Shown: positions 1 to 12,197 of the stretch, in pieces | Numbering within the stretch: position 1 is the first letter of the stretch | How the letters are laid out: the number at the start of each line of letters is the position of its first letter | From: Saururus chinensis | Taxonomy: Eukaryota; Streptophyta; Magnoliopsida; Piperales; Saururaceae | Direction: 5' to 3' | Length of the DNA stretch: 64,000 nucleotides | Assembly: GCA_035235625.1 (NCBI GenBank) | Contig: CP141142.1 | Span: 17,990,995 to 18,054,994, forward strand | Notes under the pieces: model-generated | Told to the model about the DNA's origin: nothing | Seen by the model: only the letters and a program-made list of their open reading frames with translations | Database searches by the model: none | Translations under genes and position numbers: made by a program

Positions 1-910
1 TTCTATAAATCTAGTAACTTTATAGGTGAGATGAAAGGACAATCTTTAGGCAAAAAACAAGGAGATAGATGGGATGACAAGCCTAATAAGTTTGACGGGA
101 AGAAAATGAAGTGTTTTGAGTGTGGTAATTTAGGACACCTTGGTACTAATTGTCCTAACCATGAGTCTAATAGTTCTTCTAAGAATATACCTAGGAGGCT
201 TAAGGGGCAAGATAAAAAGAAGGGGATAGTGCTTCAAGCACCATTCTCTGATGAGAGATCATATGAAGATAAAGAGTTGTGTAACTACATTGCCTTCCAT
301 GCAAGTATGAACAGAGTTAGTTCTTCTAAGGGGTCCCATGAGTCAAACTCTAATGCTTTAAACTGATATTCTTCCTTTGACAATGATTCGGATAGTAAGC
401 AAAAAATTCTCATTCAACAGATCATGTTACATACAAGAAAAAACAAGAAACTTGAGAGGTAGTTTAAGAAAAAGGATGACATACTTGAATCTGCTTTTCA
501 AGAAACAATCAAGTAGGTGTGTTATTGAGTGAGGTTTTTACCCTTAAGGCTGAGGTTGAAAAGGAAATAGAGAAATTTAGTGCTCTTAATAGAGAACTTT
601 TGTCCTCTAATGAGAAGCAAGATGGATTCCAGAGTGGAGGAAGTCTCTAGAGACCATGATTAGCATTAATTAAATGGGAAGAAGAGGCTTAAGTTTTAAG
701 ACTTTAATGCTTATACAAATATCCAAACCTACAACCTTTGTAAACACCTAAGAGTATCATCATACCCCTAAAGTAGTGCCCAATCCACCAAAGCCAAGAG
801 GCAAAATGCTGAAATTGAAATCTAGTATAGTGGGAGTATATGGCATTTGCCATAAAGACACTCATACTAGGTTTAAATGCTCTAACAACAATCCTCACAA
901 ACCTAGCTCT
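1..910 (+). mobile_element. Ty1/copia gag fossil (fragment)
   Basis: A piece of a copia nucleocapsid/gag region cut by the left window edge. The frame from 31 to 366 carries a CCHC zinc knuckle at about 112-153 (CFECGNLGHLGTNC, spacing C-x2-C-x4-H-x4-C), which in this family binds the element RNA. A lysine-rich stretch follows, and a second CCHC-like motif (CHKDTHTRFKC) is recognisable near 855-890. The same order of motifs occurs in the copy at 3892-5750, so the two are one family. It is broken, with several breaks, and no pol is seen. It is followed directly by an LTR remnant in the opposite orientation, so this is not one simple element. Confidence 0.75.
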
Positions 911-1210
911 TGAGAGTTTAATATCCATCTAGCTGGCTTAAAGGATCACTAGATTGCTCATAACCTTAGTACTTTAACAAGTAACCAATTAATTAGAAAA
1001 ATTGATAAACCTAATGTCTATGCATTCATAATATGCTCATCAACTACTAGACTATCAACATGCAAAGCGAGTAAGTAAACACAAGATTTTTATATGGAAA
1101 ACCCCAACTAGTTTAAAAAATTGTGGCAGCCAATCAATGAATAACTTAATGAACTAACAATCAAGAGTTTACATCGACAAAAATAAACTACAAGCCTTTG
1201 TTGTGGAGAC
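911..1210 (-). repeat. LTR family 1 remnant, minus orientation
   Basis: Begins TGAGAGTTTAATATC and contains GGATCACTAGATTGCTC and a GGAAAACCCCAAC block. All three are found in the same order in the LTRs at 15894-23740 and 57372-58640. Only the 3' portion of the LTR (read on the minus strand) can be followed, and the right limit is approximate. Two near-identical 22-bp copies of AAAATAAACTACAAGCCTTT lie at about 1180 and 1225. Confidence 0.6.
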
Positions 1211-2039
1211 TCACCCTTGGGACAAAAATAAACTACAAGCCTTTGTAAACACCTAGTTCAAGGTACCATTTGTGCCTACATCGGGCACAACAATTGTTGA
1301 GTCTTTTTGACTAATTTTCATTAATTCTCCTTTAATCTAAGTATATCCATAGATTTTGTTCATTTATATCTTTCCTTAGATTAGTCAACTCCATTTGTAT
1401 ATGATTGTCAATTCTCATTTCTTCATTTTAACATTTTAACTCTCTTTTATAAGTTTTATTAATTTTAAATGATGTCTCTTTTAGTCATGAACTCACAAGA
1501 TTAGTATCAATCAATTGAGACAAATTTGTTAAGACACTATTAAAGAAAAAGTTCTCATTTTTGACTCACTTTAGCAAGAGTCTATGTACATTTTCTTCTA
1601 GAAGGATAAAAAAAACTAAACGCTCAAAAATGAATATGTTCATGTCTTTTTTTTATTTATGATATTTTTCATCAAACCATTTTTCTAAGGATTAGCTTTT
1701 TATGTATACTCTCAACTTGCATCATTTATTTTGTTTATATTTATTATTTTTTTCATTCATTTTTCATGTTGTCAAGCGAATGGGAGCTTCAAACAAGCCT
1801 AGGCTAACCAAGTAGGTATCCCTTCCCCATTATCTTCACGAGGACAATTCTTTTGAACAGAATTTGTAAGTACATAAAACTCACAATTGTTGAAGTATAT
1901 TAAAATGAATTTCTTTCTTTGAATCCTAAATAAAATTTTAGCTTCAATTCCTCTAATTTGATCACTAAATATCTACTAAAATCTAAACTCCTAAGTCAAC
2001 TCATAACTAAGAATTCATGCTTTATCTTTATTTATAAAA
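1211..2039. other. AT-rich gap, no gene seen
   Basis: No coding frame or known element is recognisable. A stretch at about 1262-1291 resembles, on the opposite strand, the terminal 30 bases of the chromovirus LTR at 16599, but it is too short to call an insertion. Confidence 0.4.
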
Positions 2040-2293
2040 TTAACTTGAATTTACACATGATGTGTTCATATTTTAAAATTAGAGAATTGCAACATCAAGA
2101 AAAAGAAAATTAATTAGTTTTATTTACTAGAGCTATACGCATAAAAAATAAAACAAAGCAAATTGCAAACCAAGCCAAAAGCTACACTAACATTTTTCTG
2201 TTTTTTATCATATTCTATTTTTTTGTTTTATTCAAAACCTATTATTAAAATGTCATGAAAAAAATGCAAAATGAATTAAAAATAAAATAGGTC
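2040..2293 (+). repeat. Left arm of 3.6-kb-spaced inverted repeat
   Basis: Shares long blocks, in inverted orientation, with 5850-6165: for example GCAACATCAAG, GCAAATTGCAAA next to GCTACACTAA, and ATTCAAAACCTAT. It abuts the start of the family-1 LTR at 2294. The arms look like two inverted copies of one internal segment of this copia family rather than transposon ends. The right arm has about 80 extra bases in its middle. Confidence 0.6.
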
Positions 2294-3593
2294 TATAAGA
2301 ACATGTGTCATATGTTATGTAATTGGCAAGCATATGTATTCAGTCTTAGAAATCTGACTAGATATAGTTGTGGTTAAGTCGGATATGAAATTAATAGACT
2401 TGAAAAATAAAAGCATATGTGTTTTATAGATCAAGACTGAATACTAAAGTCTAAAGAATGTAGATGAAAATATAAGTTTATTTAGCACACATTCTAAAAC
2501 AAAAGTCAATTGAAAAAGTTTTAAAAGTGATTTTGAAAGTTTCAAATAGATATAGGGCAAAAAGGGAACAATTATAATTTAACAGTGTCATCAATTAATT
2601 GTTGGAAGAGTTGCTGGACAAATGGATCAATTATTTGTTAATTGTTGCGCGAAAGATATACATCAATCACATGCACATGTAATAGATAGATCAGAACCTG
2701 AAACAACCCTTTATTAAATGAAGATAAAATTTATAAATGGCTCATTTCATTGATATATCGATCAAGGTATCATGCCCTAATGAAACAATGAATGATCTGT
2801 CGATGTTTGGAATGATCAATCACTAGCCATTTTAAGATGCCTAAAATTGCCTTTTCAGAAGATATTTCATTCCTATTTGAAGTCACTGAGTTTAATTGAC
2901 TAGTAATGATGAATTTGAAGAGAGAAAAACCTAGAAAATATGGGAGAAGAAATGAGAGACCTTTACTCATTATTTTCCTTGAGAATTGACAAATAGCTTG
3001 AAGAAATTGTTCATAGTGAATTCATGGTGATGCACAGTTAAAGTGAGAAGATTTTCACATAGTGAATACAAGAGGAGTGTCAAACAATTCTTCAAAGGGA
3101 GTTAAAAAATCTCAAGATCTATATGAACAAATAAGGAAGGAGTCTTTGTCTGAGTTGATGGAGAAAGAAGATAAAGAATAAAAGACAGAGGGAAAGCTTC
3201 AAGGATTCAAGGAGGATAATTTGAAGGCCAACAACACAAGAGGTTTGAACAAAAATGTTTGTGTCAAGTCTAGAGGTTGGTCGGTTGTTTGTGTGTCTTG
3301 TAAGTTTTAGATCTTGCTAGTGCATTGATTTAGCCTTGGTTGAGGTTGTTGTGATTTTTTAACCTAGTTAGGGCTTTCCATGTAAAAATCCTTGTGTGAT
3401 TGTATGGTGTGCAAGCATGATTTGATAGTTACATTGATCATGAATGGGCATCATAATTAGATTTGTTTATTATGCTTCAAAACAAATTTTGTGCATTGAT
3501 GCCAGAACTCATAGTCTTTATCTTTGTAAGATAATCGGACTAAGGGCAATCTAGTAATCTACTACCCTCATCTAGGTAGATTTTAAACTTTCA
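2294..3593 (+). repeat. LTR family 1, 5' LTR of copia fossil
   Basis: Opens TATAAGAACATGTGTCATATG, matching the TGTAAGAACATA...TCATATG start of the copies at 12198, 14813 and 58640. It ends GGGCAATCTAGTAATC...TTTTAAACTTTCA, matching the 57372 copy. Length is about 1.3 kb. TGGTAGTTGAGG follows two bases after the end (3596 on) and is a poor match to the initiator-Met primer-binding site TGGTATCAGAGC. This placement makes it the 5' LTR of the gag-bearing fossil beside it. Confidence 0.7.
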
Positions 3594-5850
3594 AGTGGTA
3601 GTTGAGGATTTTTATTCAAAAATTAAGTTGTTTCATGCTATAAATCTATTTTTGCATGCTAGTGCTTCATAAGTTTCTTAATCTTTCTAGATATTGATTT
3701 TTAGATTTATTTCTCTTGTGTTAGGGTTTAATCTTTTAAATATGTTTAGTTTACTAGTTTTTCTCTCATAATTACTTGATAAACTTGCTGAATTATTTTC
3801 CCTGATTAGTGATTTTGCTTGCTCATATATTTCTCCTTGCCTTGAGTGCTTTAAAATTGTTGTTTGGGTAGTTTAAGTTTGTTTGATCTGAATGGCTATG
3901 TCAAATAATTTAATGAATGAACATGGAGACTTAGGCGATCCTATGAATTGTCCACCATTGTTTGATGATCAAAACTTTTCATATCAAAAAAATTGGAAGA
4001 GAGCTTTTATTCAGGTTCGGAAAGCAGTGATTAAAGGTTAGAATCCTTTTATGACTAAAAAACATAAAAATTCAATCTTAAAAGATGAGAGTGGATGAGA
4101 TGAAATGAAACAAACTTGCAAATAAGAATAGTAAGGCCCTTAGTGCATTATTCAATCGAAGGAAAGTCACAACATATGTCAATTTCAAATTTCAAATAAG
4201 ATAAGATTGTATGGGAAAAACTTGTGAAATATAAAGAGGGAACAATAGTTGTTAAAGTGTTTAGGTTACAAATGCTTACCCTTGAATTAGAAAACATAAT
4301 ATTGAATGAAGATGTAATGATTTTATACTATTATGTTAAGATATTGGATATATTTAACACTTGTGATCAACTAGGAGAGCTCATTCCTAACAACCTAGTT
4401 ATGAAAATTGTTAAGGTCCTTGTCCTCCAAAGTTAAAATTAAGGTAATAGTAATTAATGAATTTAAAAAGATAAACACCTTAGACATTGAGGAGGTTGTT
4501 GGGAACCTCAAAACCTTTGAAATGCATGAAGAATCTTATGAAAATAAGAAAAAATTGTTTGAGAAATCTAAGGGGAAAAATTTGCCCCTTAAAAAATCTA
4601 AGAAAACTTCCAAAACTATTAAGCTTTGAACACCTTAGAAGAATCTAAAGTATCTGAAAATGAATAAAAATAAATTCTCTTGTTAGAAAAAAAACTTCAT
4701 GAAATTTATGAAATCTCATAACTTTAGGTTTGGGAATAGGGGCCAAAATTGAAGAAAAGAGACAAGGGGATAGGAAAGATGAGCAGCAAAACAAGCAAGA
4801 CAAGAAAAATATGAAGTGTTTTGAATGTGGTAAGTTAGGTTATTTTGCTACTGATTGTCCTCAAAATAATTCTAATGATTCATCTAATCATAAGTCTAAG
4901 AAATTAAAGGGAAAAATGGGAAAGGTGCTTTAAATAACTTACTCTCATTAGAGTTCTTCTGATGAAGATAAGATGTGTAATTATATTGCCTTTTATGCAA
5001 GTGTGAAGGAAGATAGCACTACAGAAGAGTTTCATGAATCCACTCCTCTTGAAAAGAACTCAGAGTTTGAGATTAATTCTAATGAGTTCAAAGGATTCCT
5101 CCAACAATTCTTAGTCTTGACTAGGAAAGTCAAAAACCTAGACAGAGAGTTAAAAAAAAAAGATGATAAGTTAGTCTTGTCTTCTCAAGAGACAAATGGG
5201 TTAGTTGAGTTGAACATTAAACTTGATAGGGAAGTGAGTGAGCTTAAAAAAGACCTTGAGAATGAAAAAGAAAAGTTTAGTTCTCTCAATAGAGAACTTA
5301 CGATCTGTAAAGATAAAATTAGATAGATTAAGAGTAGGAAGAAGAAATTGAAGACCTTGTTGAGCATAGTTTAAACTAATAGGAAAGGCTTAGGTTTTAG
5401 AAATTACTTAACTACCCCCTTAACAAAACCTATTATCTTTGTGAAGTCCAAAGAGAATATAAACAACCGAAGATAGTGCCAAGCTACCTATGACAAAATG
5501 AATGGGAATGAAATTAGATTCTAGTATTATTGAAGTGTGTGACATATGCTATAGAGATTCCCATACTAGAAGAGAGTGCCCAATGGATCTTCCCTTCCAA
5601 CTTAGGTTAAAGAAGAAGAAGAAGAAGCACACTACCCATGTGACCCGTAAGCTACCCCACCAATTGTATGAAAAGAAGATAAAGAGGATGTGGGTGAGGA
5701 AGATTGATCTTTAAGCATTACAAGATTAACTAAGAAGGGAAAGGAAGCACAACTTAGATTGCATAGGATAGGATGGCTAGGAAAAACTAAGGAGCTTGTC
5801 ATCTTTGAGTAAAGAGATTGACTTTTTGTCCATGGTTTAATTTTTTTTAC
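3594..5850 (+). mobile_element. Ty1/copia leader and gag fossil
   Basis: Leader, then a gag-like region starting at ATG 3892 with the copia-type opening CPPLFDDQNFSYQKNWKRAF, as in copia gag proteins that begin with P-x-F-D/N-G-x-N-F. Further along are a CCHC zinc knuckle at about 4811-4860 (CFECGKLGYFATDC), a heptad-rich coiled coil at about 5100-5330 (leucine, lysine and glutamate rich), and a second CCHC motif, CDICYRDSHTRREC, at about 5530-5575. Protease, integrase and reverse transcriptase are not seen before the inverted-repeat arm at 5850. The element is broken, with several breaks, and ends early. It matches the fragment at 1-910. Confidence 0.75.
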
Positions 5851-6165
5851 CTTTTGGACAATACATGTTCTACTTTTTATCGCATTTTGTTTTGTTTTTG
5901 TGACTTTAATTCATAGGTTTTGAATTAAAATAGAAAGCAAAAAAATAGAATTAGTGTAGCATTTGGTTGTTTTTGCAAATTGCTTTAATTTTTAATTTGT
6001 TCAACTCTTGAGACATAATAAAATTAATTTTCTTTTAAGCTGAAAAATAACATGGTTTATGGTCAATATACCTTAACAAAGAGAAGGATACACTAAGGAG
6101 ATTGAAAAACAATTTGATTTTATTTTCCTTGATGTTGCAACTCTATGTTTTTTAAAATGTGCAAA
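5851..6165 (-). repeat. Right arm of inverted repeat
   Basis: Inverted partner of 2040-2293. The arms flank the 5' LTR and gag fossil, so the unit 2040-6165 could fold back on itself. Confidence 0.6.
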
Positions 6166-6618
<453 letters not shown>

Positions 6619-6634
6619 AATATATATATCCCAA

Positions 6635-7800
6635 TCTCTACCTCTCTAACCCTTCACTTTAGAAAAGCAATTTCTCTTTTTAATACTCCAAACTACAATT
6701 AATCTGCTCAGAACCCTATTGTGGCCAGAAGGTCTGTCCTCTCCATAAGAGGAGAAAAACTTTCTCTAGGTGCTCCATCGTACCCAGAATTTGCTTTGGC
6801 TAGCAAGTTTGTGAGGAGGGAGAAAATAAGGGGAAAGGAAGAGCAGAAAGGGGGAAAACCTACTCCTTTGGGAAACCTTCACTTCTCCATAGTTGGGTTA
6901 AAATACATAGCATAGAGAGGAGGGGAAACAAGAAAAATATTTCCTTTCTTTCGCATACCTCCACTCGACTTTCCCTTTGTCACCCTCCATGAGTCCTACG
7001 CCGGTAGCCAATGAATCTTGCCCACAATCGCCATCCAACAACTGCTAGTATGTCTGCCAAGGGGAACTGGTGAAGAGAGGAGGCTGCTCCAGATTATATA
7101 GGGGGAGAAGAAGGAATGAGAAGAAGGTTTTCCTACTTGGAGGATGAGGAGGAAGAGTCTAACTGTGAAAGATCTCTCCTCTCCCTCTCTGTCTCAAAAT
7201 AAGGCAGTGGTAATGGGGAAGCATTCCTTCCCCCAACCCCCAATTTACGAAGAGTTCCGGGTCTGAGTTGAACTCAGACCCTAACCCTTATTTAGAAAAA
7301 AACATATTACAGATTGAGCCCATAACCATGATCAAGACACTACTAGGAAACCCATTGAGAAGAGACTTGTTGGGGCTAGAGTCCTAGCTGAATAAGGAAG
7401 AGGATACCGAACTACTAAGGGCCTTTGAGCCCTCTCTTCCAACACTCTCACTCTCTTTCTCCACGTGAAGGAGGACCAGTGCCACGCCCCCCCCCCCCCC
7501 ACATGGCCACGGCTCCCCTCTCCTTGAGTGGAGCCTTTGCTCCCTCCTCATTGCTTCTCGTTGGGGTTTTCAAGGAAGGGATTCCACTTCTCTCTCTCAC
7601 CCTTGGGACGTGTGTGGCCCTCTTCTCATGTTGCGTGTGGGTTGAAGAAGGTGGATCAGCAGCTGCTCTTGCACACTACTAGGAGGCTTACGTGAGGCAA
7701 TCTCTTGTCCTCCATGCTATACAGGTGGTAGTGCTTTTGATCATATTGTGCCTCTAATAGGTATTTAAATATCCCCTATTTACTACATAGATTTATATGT
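6635..7800. other. Decayed repeat DNA, no gene recognised
   Basis: Contains two open frames (6721-6915 and 7425-7682), but neither resembles a known protein. The second crosses a run of 14 C at 7487-7500 and is compositionally odd. Local GC is higher than its surroundings. I see no LTR ends or TIRs that would define an element. Confidence 0.4.
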
Positions 7801-8055
7801 AAAAGAGCATGTTGATCTATTGGGTGTGTGCAAAGGCCACATCCTAGGGGCAAAGCCAGTAAAGGTTAGTCAGTTTTTTTATCCCAATTGTTTTCTAATT
7901 AAATACTAATTACTTTTAGAACTGTGGATTTTTGCTTATGTATGCTATTTCTATATGACTTGCATGTGATCTTGACTTAAGGGACAAAAAAATCGGATAT
8001 TGGCACCTCCACCGAATGGGCTCACCACCAAGATTCCGCTGACGCCACCCAACAT
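7801..8055 (+). repeat. Dispersed repeat, inverted copy at 63733-63975
   Basis: Shares blocks with the right edge of the window in inverted orientation: GTTGATCTATTGGGTGTG, AAGGCCACATC, and TTTCTATATGACTTGCAT followed by TGATCTTGACTT. The two copies are about 56 kb apart. The type of element is unknown. The downstream segment 8056-9900 may belong to the same element, but I cannot show it. Confidence 0.65.
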
Positions 8056-10930
8056 ACACTTCTTGTTGTGCCCCAATATTTATAAACTCAATTTTCCATA
8101 AATAGCATAGCGAAAATTATTTTTGTCAAAAATATTTGTCAAGACCACAAGTTATCTCTATCTCAAGGGGCGACTTACTCATTTTTTAGCATACTCATAT
8201 TCAAATCAAAATACTATATTCACCAAGGTTAAATCTCATCACAAACCAATAGGGTCTAGCTCGAGTTCACGTCCAGGTACATAATATACAACAAATGTGA
8301 GTAAATACCTCATATGCCTATAGCCTTACACACACATATTAAAAGTTTAGTTAATAAACTCAAGAGTCCTACATCATCTATAAAATCACTTGTTGTCCTT
8401 TTTCCCGAATGCCACAGTTCCTAACAAATCACTCTTCCCACGACGAACCTACGCCATGCAGATGCTGAGTTTATGACTATACCCAATACGATGGCTAAAC
8501 AAGAACCATGTATAAATGGAAACAAATTATAATAATTCAAAGGTAATATAGTAACAATAACATGCAATAAATGTAATTTCATCAAGAAATTGTAAGTCCA
8601 TCAATAAACAATAGCACAATAATTGCAAGCCACAAAGGGTCTCTATGGCACAGTATCTATGTCTATTAGTCCTTCTCCCTCACTTGACCATGGACTAGTC
8701 ACAAACTCGACATCCTTTTCATAGAAAACATGTCTGCCCCATCCACGCCATGAAGCTAAGGCCCTCAAGGGCTCATGGGTCCAAGTGGTTGATATCTTAA
8801 CTACCATGATCATCAAAACCTCTTATATTGAGTTATGCTAACCGGGCATCTTGTTATGCTATGATCTATTCAAACCTAAATTCCAAGGCTAGGATGGTTC
8901 TATATACAAATCCCACCCTTGGGGAGTGAGAAGACTATGATCATATTTCATGCCATACCTTTCTGTCTACATGGTTAAACAAATCACTTGAGGAGTCAAC
9001 AGAACACTAGGATCCTTTGTCCTTGTCAAATATCACTTGTTTGTGGTATGATACATTACAAGGATTTATACTGACCATAGAGTTAACTTACCCTTACATT
9101 AACATGCTCAACATCATACATTATGCACCCATATGCACAAGAAATCATGCCATTATAATACCCAATTTTAGCATATTCATCATCATAAGGCATGCATGAA
9201 ATTATAGAACACTAACATCGGTAGACATATCAACATGCCGACTGGGGTGTCAATGACCATTGGTCACCCATCAATGAGTTGGTCCATCAATGATAGTGGA
9301 TTTTCCATTAATGCCTACCACATCGATGCCACACCAACATGTCACCTCCCCGCTGATGATCAAATAAACACCAACCGCCAGAATATGTTAATGCTAGTAT
9401 TGTCATCTCCCTCCTTCCATAGATATCGTCACTAATGTATCAATGGTCGTGCTGATGATTGGGAAGAAAATTGCCGAGTCTTCTTGGTTTACCTGAGCCA
9501 CTCCAAAATCACAACATCATTCAATCCTATGGACTATAATCAATCCTATAATGAAAAATGATGTTTTTATAACATGTAGTGATCATAAATAGGAAAAATA
9601 TAATCTCATAACATAAACATGGGATAACTTTAAGAGATCACTACAACATGCTTTCTTGTTCATCAACAACTATATAAACATGTCAAATCATCACTTCAAA
9701 ACCATTTAATTGTAACAAGGTTAGCAATGCAACCCTTCCTTCCACCAAAATGCAAGGTCTCTAGAATTCAGCTTCTTCTCCTCAAGACTTTGATGCGCCC
9801 TAATCCTTCCTCTTCGACTCAAAGTTAGAGATTCTAAAAGATTTTAGTCATGGTTAGTCAAAGGTATTTACATAGAAGAGAAAATAACCGAATTTTTGTG
9901 CATAATTGTATTAGAAACCGCACATTGGCAAACCGCACCCAAACTCACCGACGTGTTGATGGTCGACAAATAGTGAATAAAACACTTTGTCAATGTGAGC
10001 ATCAATATGTCAAAGCCTGCCGACAATAGCTTGAAAATTCATCAATGTGAGCATCAACAGTCGATGCTTCTTGATAGAAACTTTCTGTTCTAGAAAAGCA
10101 TAGCGTTAAAAAAAAACAACTTTTGTTTCCTATTTTAAATTTACCATTTCTGCTATTTTTTTGAGTTTATTATTCAGGAGTAAAATTCTCATCAATGAAT
10201 TCGTTGATATGTTGAAGTCAACTCCAACAGACTCAAAACACAAGAATCAAAATATCAATTCATAGAATATCCATAATAATTAAATACACAAAATAATTCA
10301 TGAAAAACTCTTGTGTCACGCTTTAGTCGACAACTATTGATGCTATTTTCCTTCACTTTCCTTAGGCTGGACAATGTTTCATCTGCGAGCACGAGCTCGT
10401 CTTTGGAATTCTTCATATGAAACTTCACAAGGAAAGAGACAATGAAGTTTATTGTTTTTTCCTCTTTGGTATATGGAGTTTTGTATTGGTTGATGCTCTC
10501 TTCATGTTGCTCTGCGTGACTGAGATACCTTGACCTCTGCCTCATCTATTACAGTCAAGAAGTTCTTCTGATGATCAACAGCTAAGGAATGTACTTTGAG
10601 CATGGAAGGCCATATTAGCTGATACGGGTATGGTACAGGGGGCGGTACATCCCCCCACATAAAAATTGGCATGTTCACCCGTATTGGACCGCATCGTATC
10701 AATAGACAATATGTATCAATATGGTATTAATTTATTATTTATTTTTAAAAATATTTTTAAAAAATTAAAAAAATTGAATTTTTTCCTAAAAACAAAAACA
10801 TGTTTAAAACCCAACTTCTTTGAGGATTTAAAGCTGATAATGTTTTTTATATAAAAAATATTTAAAAAAAAATTATATAAGATCAATACAGGTGAGTTCA
10901 TATAATTTACATATTTTTTTTTTCTAAATA
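8056..10930. other. AT-rich decayed repeat DNA, no gene seen
   Basis: No recognisable protein or RNA gene. Around 10620-10900 lies a GGTATGGTACAGGGGGCGG-type segment followed by a homopolymer-rich AT stretch with self-complementary blocks, which looks like part of an uncharacterised repeat. Short open frames (9017-9435, 10255-10702) have no similarity I know. Confidence 0.4.
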
Positions 10931-11069
10931 TAGTGCTCCATAAGTATGCATTTACTCAAACATCTAACTATGACTCATATTAAGCATCTTATTTAGTTCT
11001 AAAATAAACTAATTTCAAAGCACTACATATGAGAAAGAGGGAGTGATAGTTTCTATAGGATGGAGGGAG
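10931..11069. mobile_element. Possible Stowaway-like MITE
   Basis: The right end reads ATGGAGGGAG followed by TA at 11070-11071. Inverted, this is the CTCCCTCCATCC terminus typical of Stowaway/Tc1-mariner MITEs in plants. The left end is degenerate (TA, then GTGCTCCATAAG), so the left limit is uncertain. Confidence 0.4.
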
Positions 11070-11071
11070 TA

Positions 11072-12197
11072 TTAGTGTATAGTTCTAAAATGAACTTATT
11101 TTAAAATGATATAGCCTTCTATGGTCATATGATGCTCTAAAAAAGTATTATCATGATATATTATTAGTTTTTTTTTCATTTTTATAAAAGGGTTCACATC
11201 CGTTTCGGTGCATACCAAAATATATCATCTGCGCGTACCTGTCTTCATGGTCATCGATACTATCAACTAGTATGACCTTCCATGACTTTGAGTTGAAGAT
11301 TAGCATATTTATCTTGTAGATTTTTCTTCTTCCATGCATTTTGAGTAGTGGGTTGATCCTTCAAAGCATATAAGCCCATTAGCTCTCTTATTTGGCCTCT
11401 CCTTATTTCTTTTTTTTTTCTAGGTAACTATGTTGGGCCAAAATGGTTAGTTAGACCGGGCCACCAAACTTGGTGGGGTTTTAAAACATTGTCCAATACA
11501 ACTTTACTTTGCCTAAGTTTATGTAGTTTTCAATGAGAATACTTATGTGAGTTTTGTTAGGGTCTCCAACTCCGCTGGTCCAATGATTACAAAGGGCCAA
11601 CGATCTAGGACCATAACTAATAGCATACCAAAAAAACAAGGAACCACATCAAATAGAACACCAAAAAGGAATCATGATGTTCACAACAATTTCATCACAT
11701 TCAAAAGTGTTGGATGCAATCAACAAAGTTGTTGAATTCATTGAACGTTCCCACACTTCAATGGCTTAAATTCAAGGTTTGATTGAGTAGCATTTATTTT
11801 CTAAACAAGATCAAATGTTGTAGATAGGGCGTCCTCTTTCATGTGTGGTTTGATTGAGGTTGTCGCCCCTTTAAAGTTTAAAGTATACAATCCTTCATGA
11901 CCATCCATGGTAACTATAAAAAAAATTCCTACTTAAAACTTTTGGATAAGTGTCACTCCCCCAATTTTACAAATCACAATATTTGCTTTTTTGAAAATCC
12001 ATGCAACGGAATAAAATCACAAGAAAATAAAGACTTTCGAATCCCTTTACAAAATGAGGCCCATTAACTTAAGCCTAGGCTCATGCGTGGCTGCATGAGC
12101 CCAAGCTCATTGGGCCGTCCGATTTCAATCTGGCGGCCCATGTTACTTAAGGCTGAAATCCCCTGAGTAACCTGGTCTGCCATATATAAATTCAACG
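11072..12197. other. Gap with LTR-like debris
   Basis: No gene is seen. A segment starting near 11945 (TGTCACTCCCCCAATTTTAC) resembles the start of a plant LTR but has no partner in this window. Confidence 0.35.

Noticed and set aside
1250-1295. Chromovirus LTR end at 1262-1291
   Set aside because: Only about 30 bases match, with no continuing similarity and no partner. It may be a motif common to several LTR families.
7425-7682. An 85-residue open frame with a proline run
   Set aside because: It crosses a 14-C homopolymer, has no homologue I know and no gene context.
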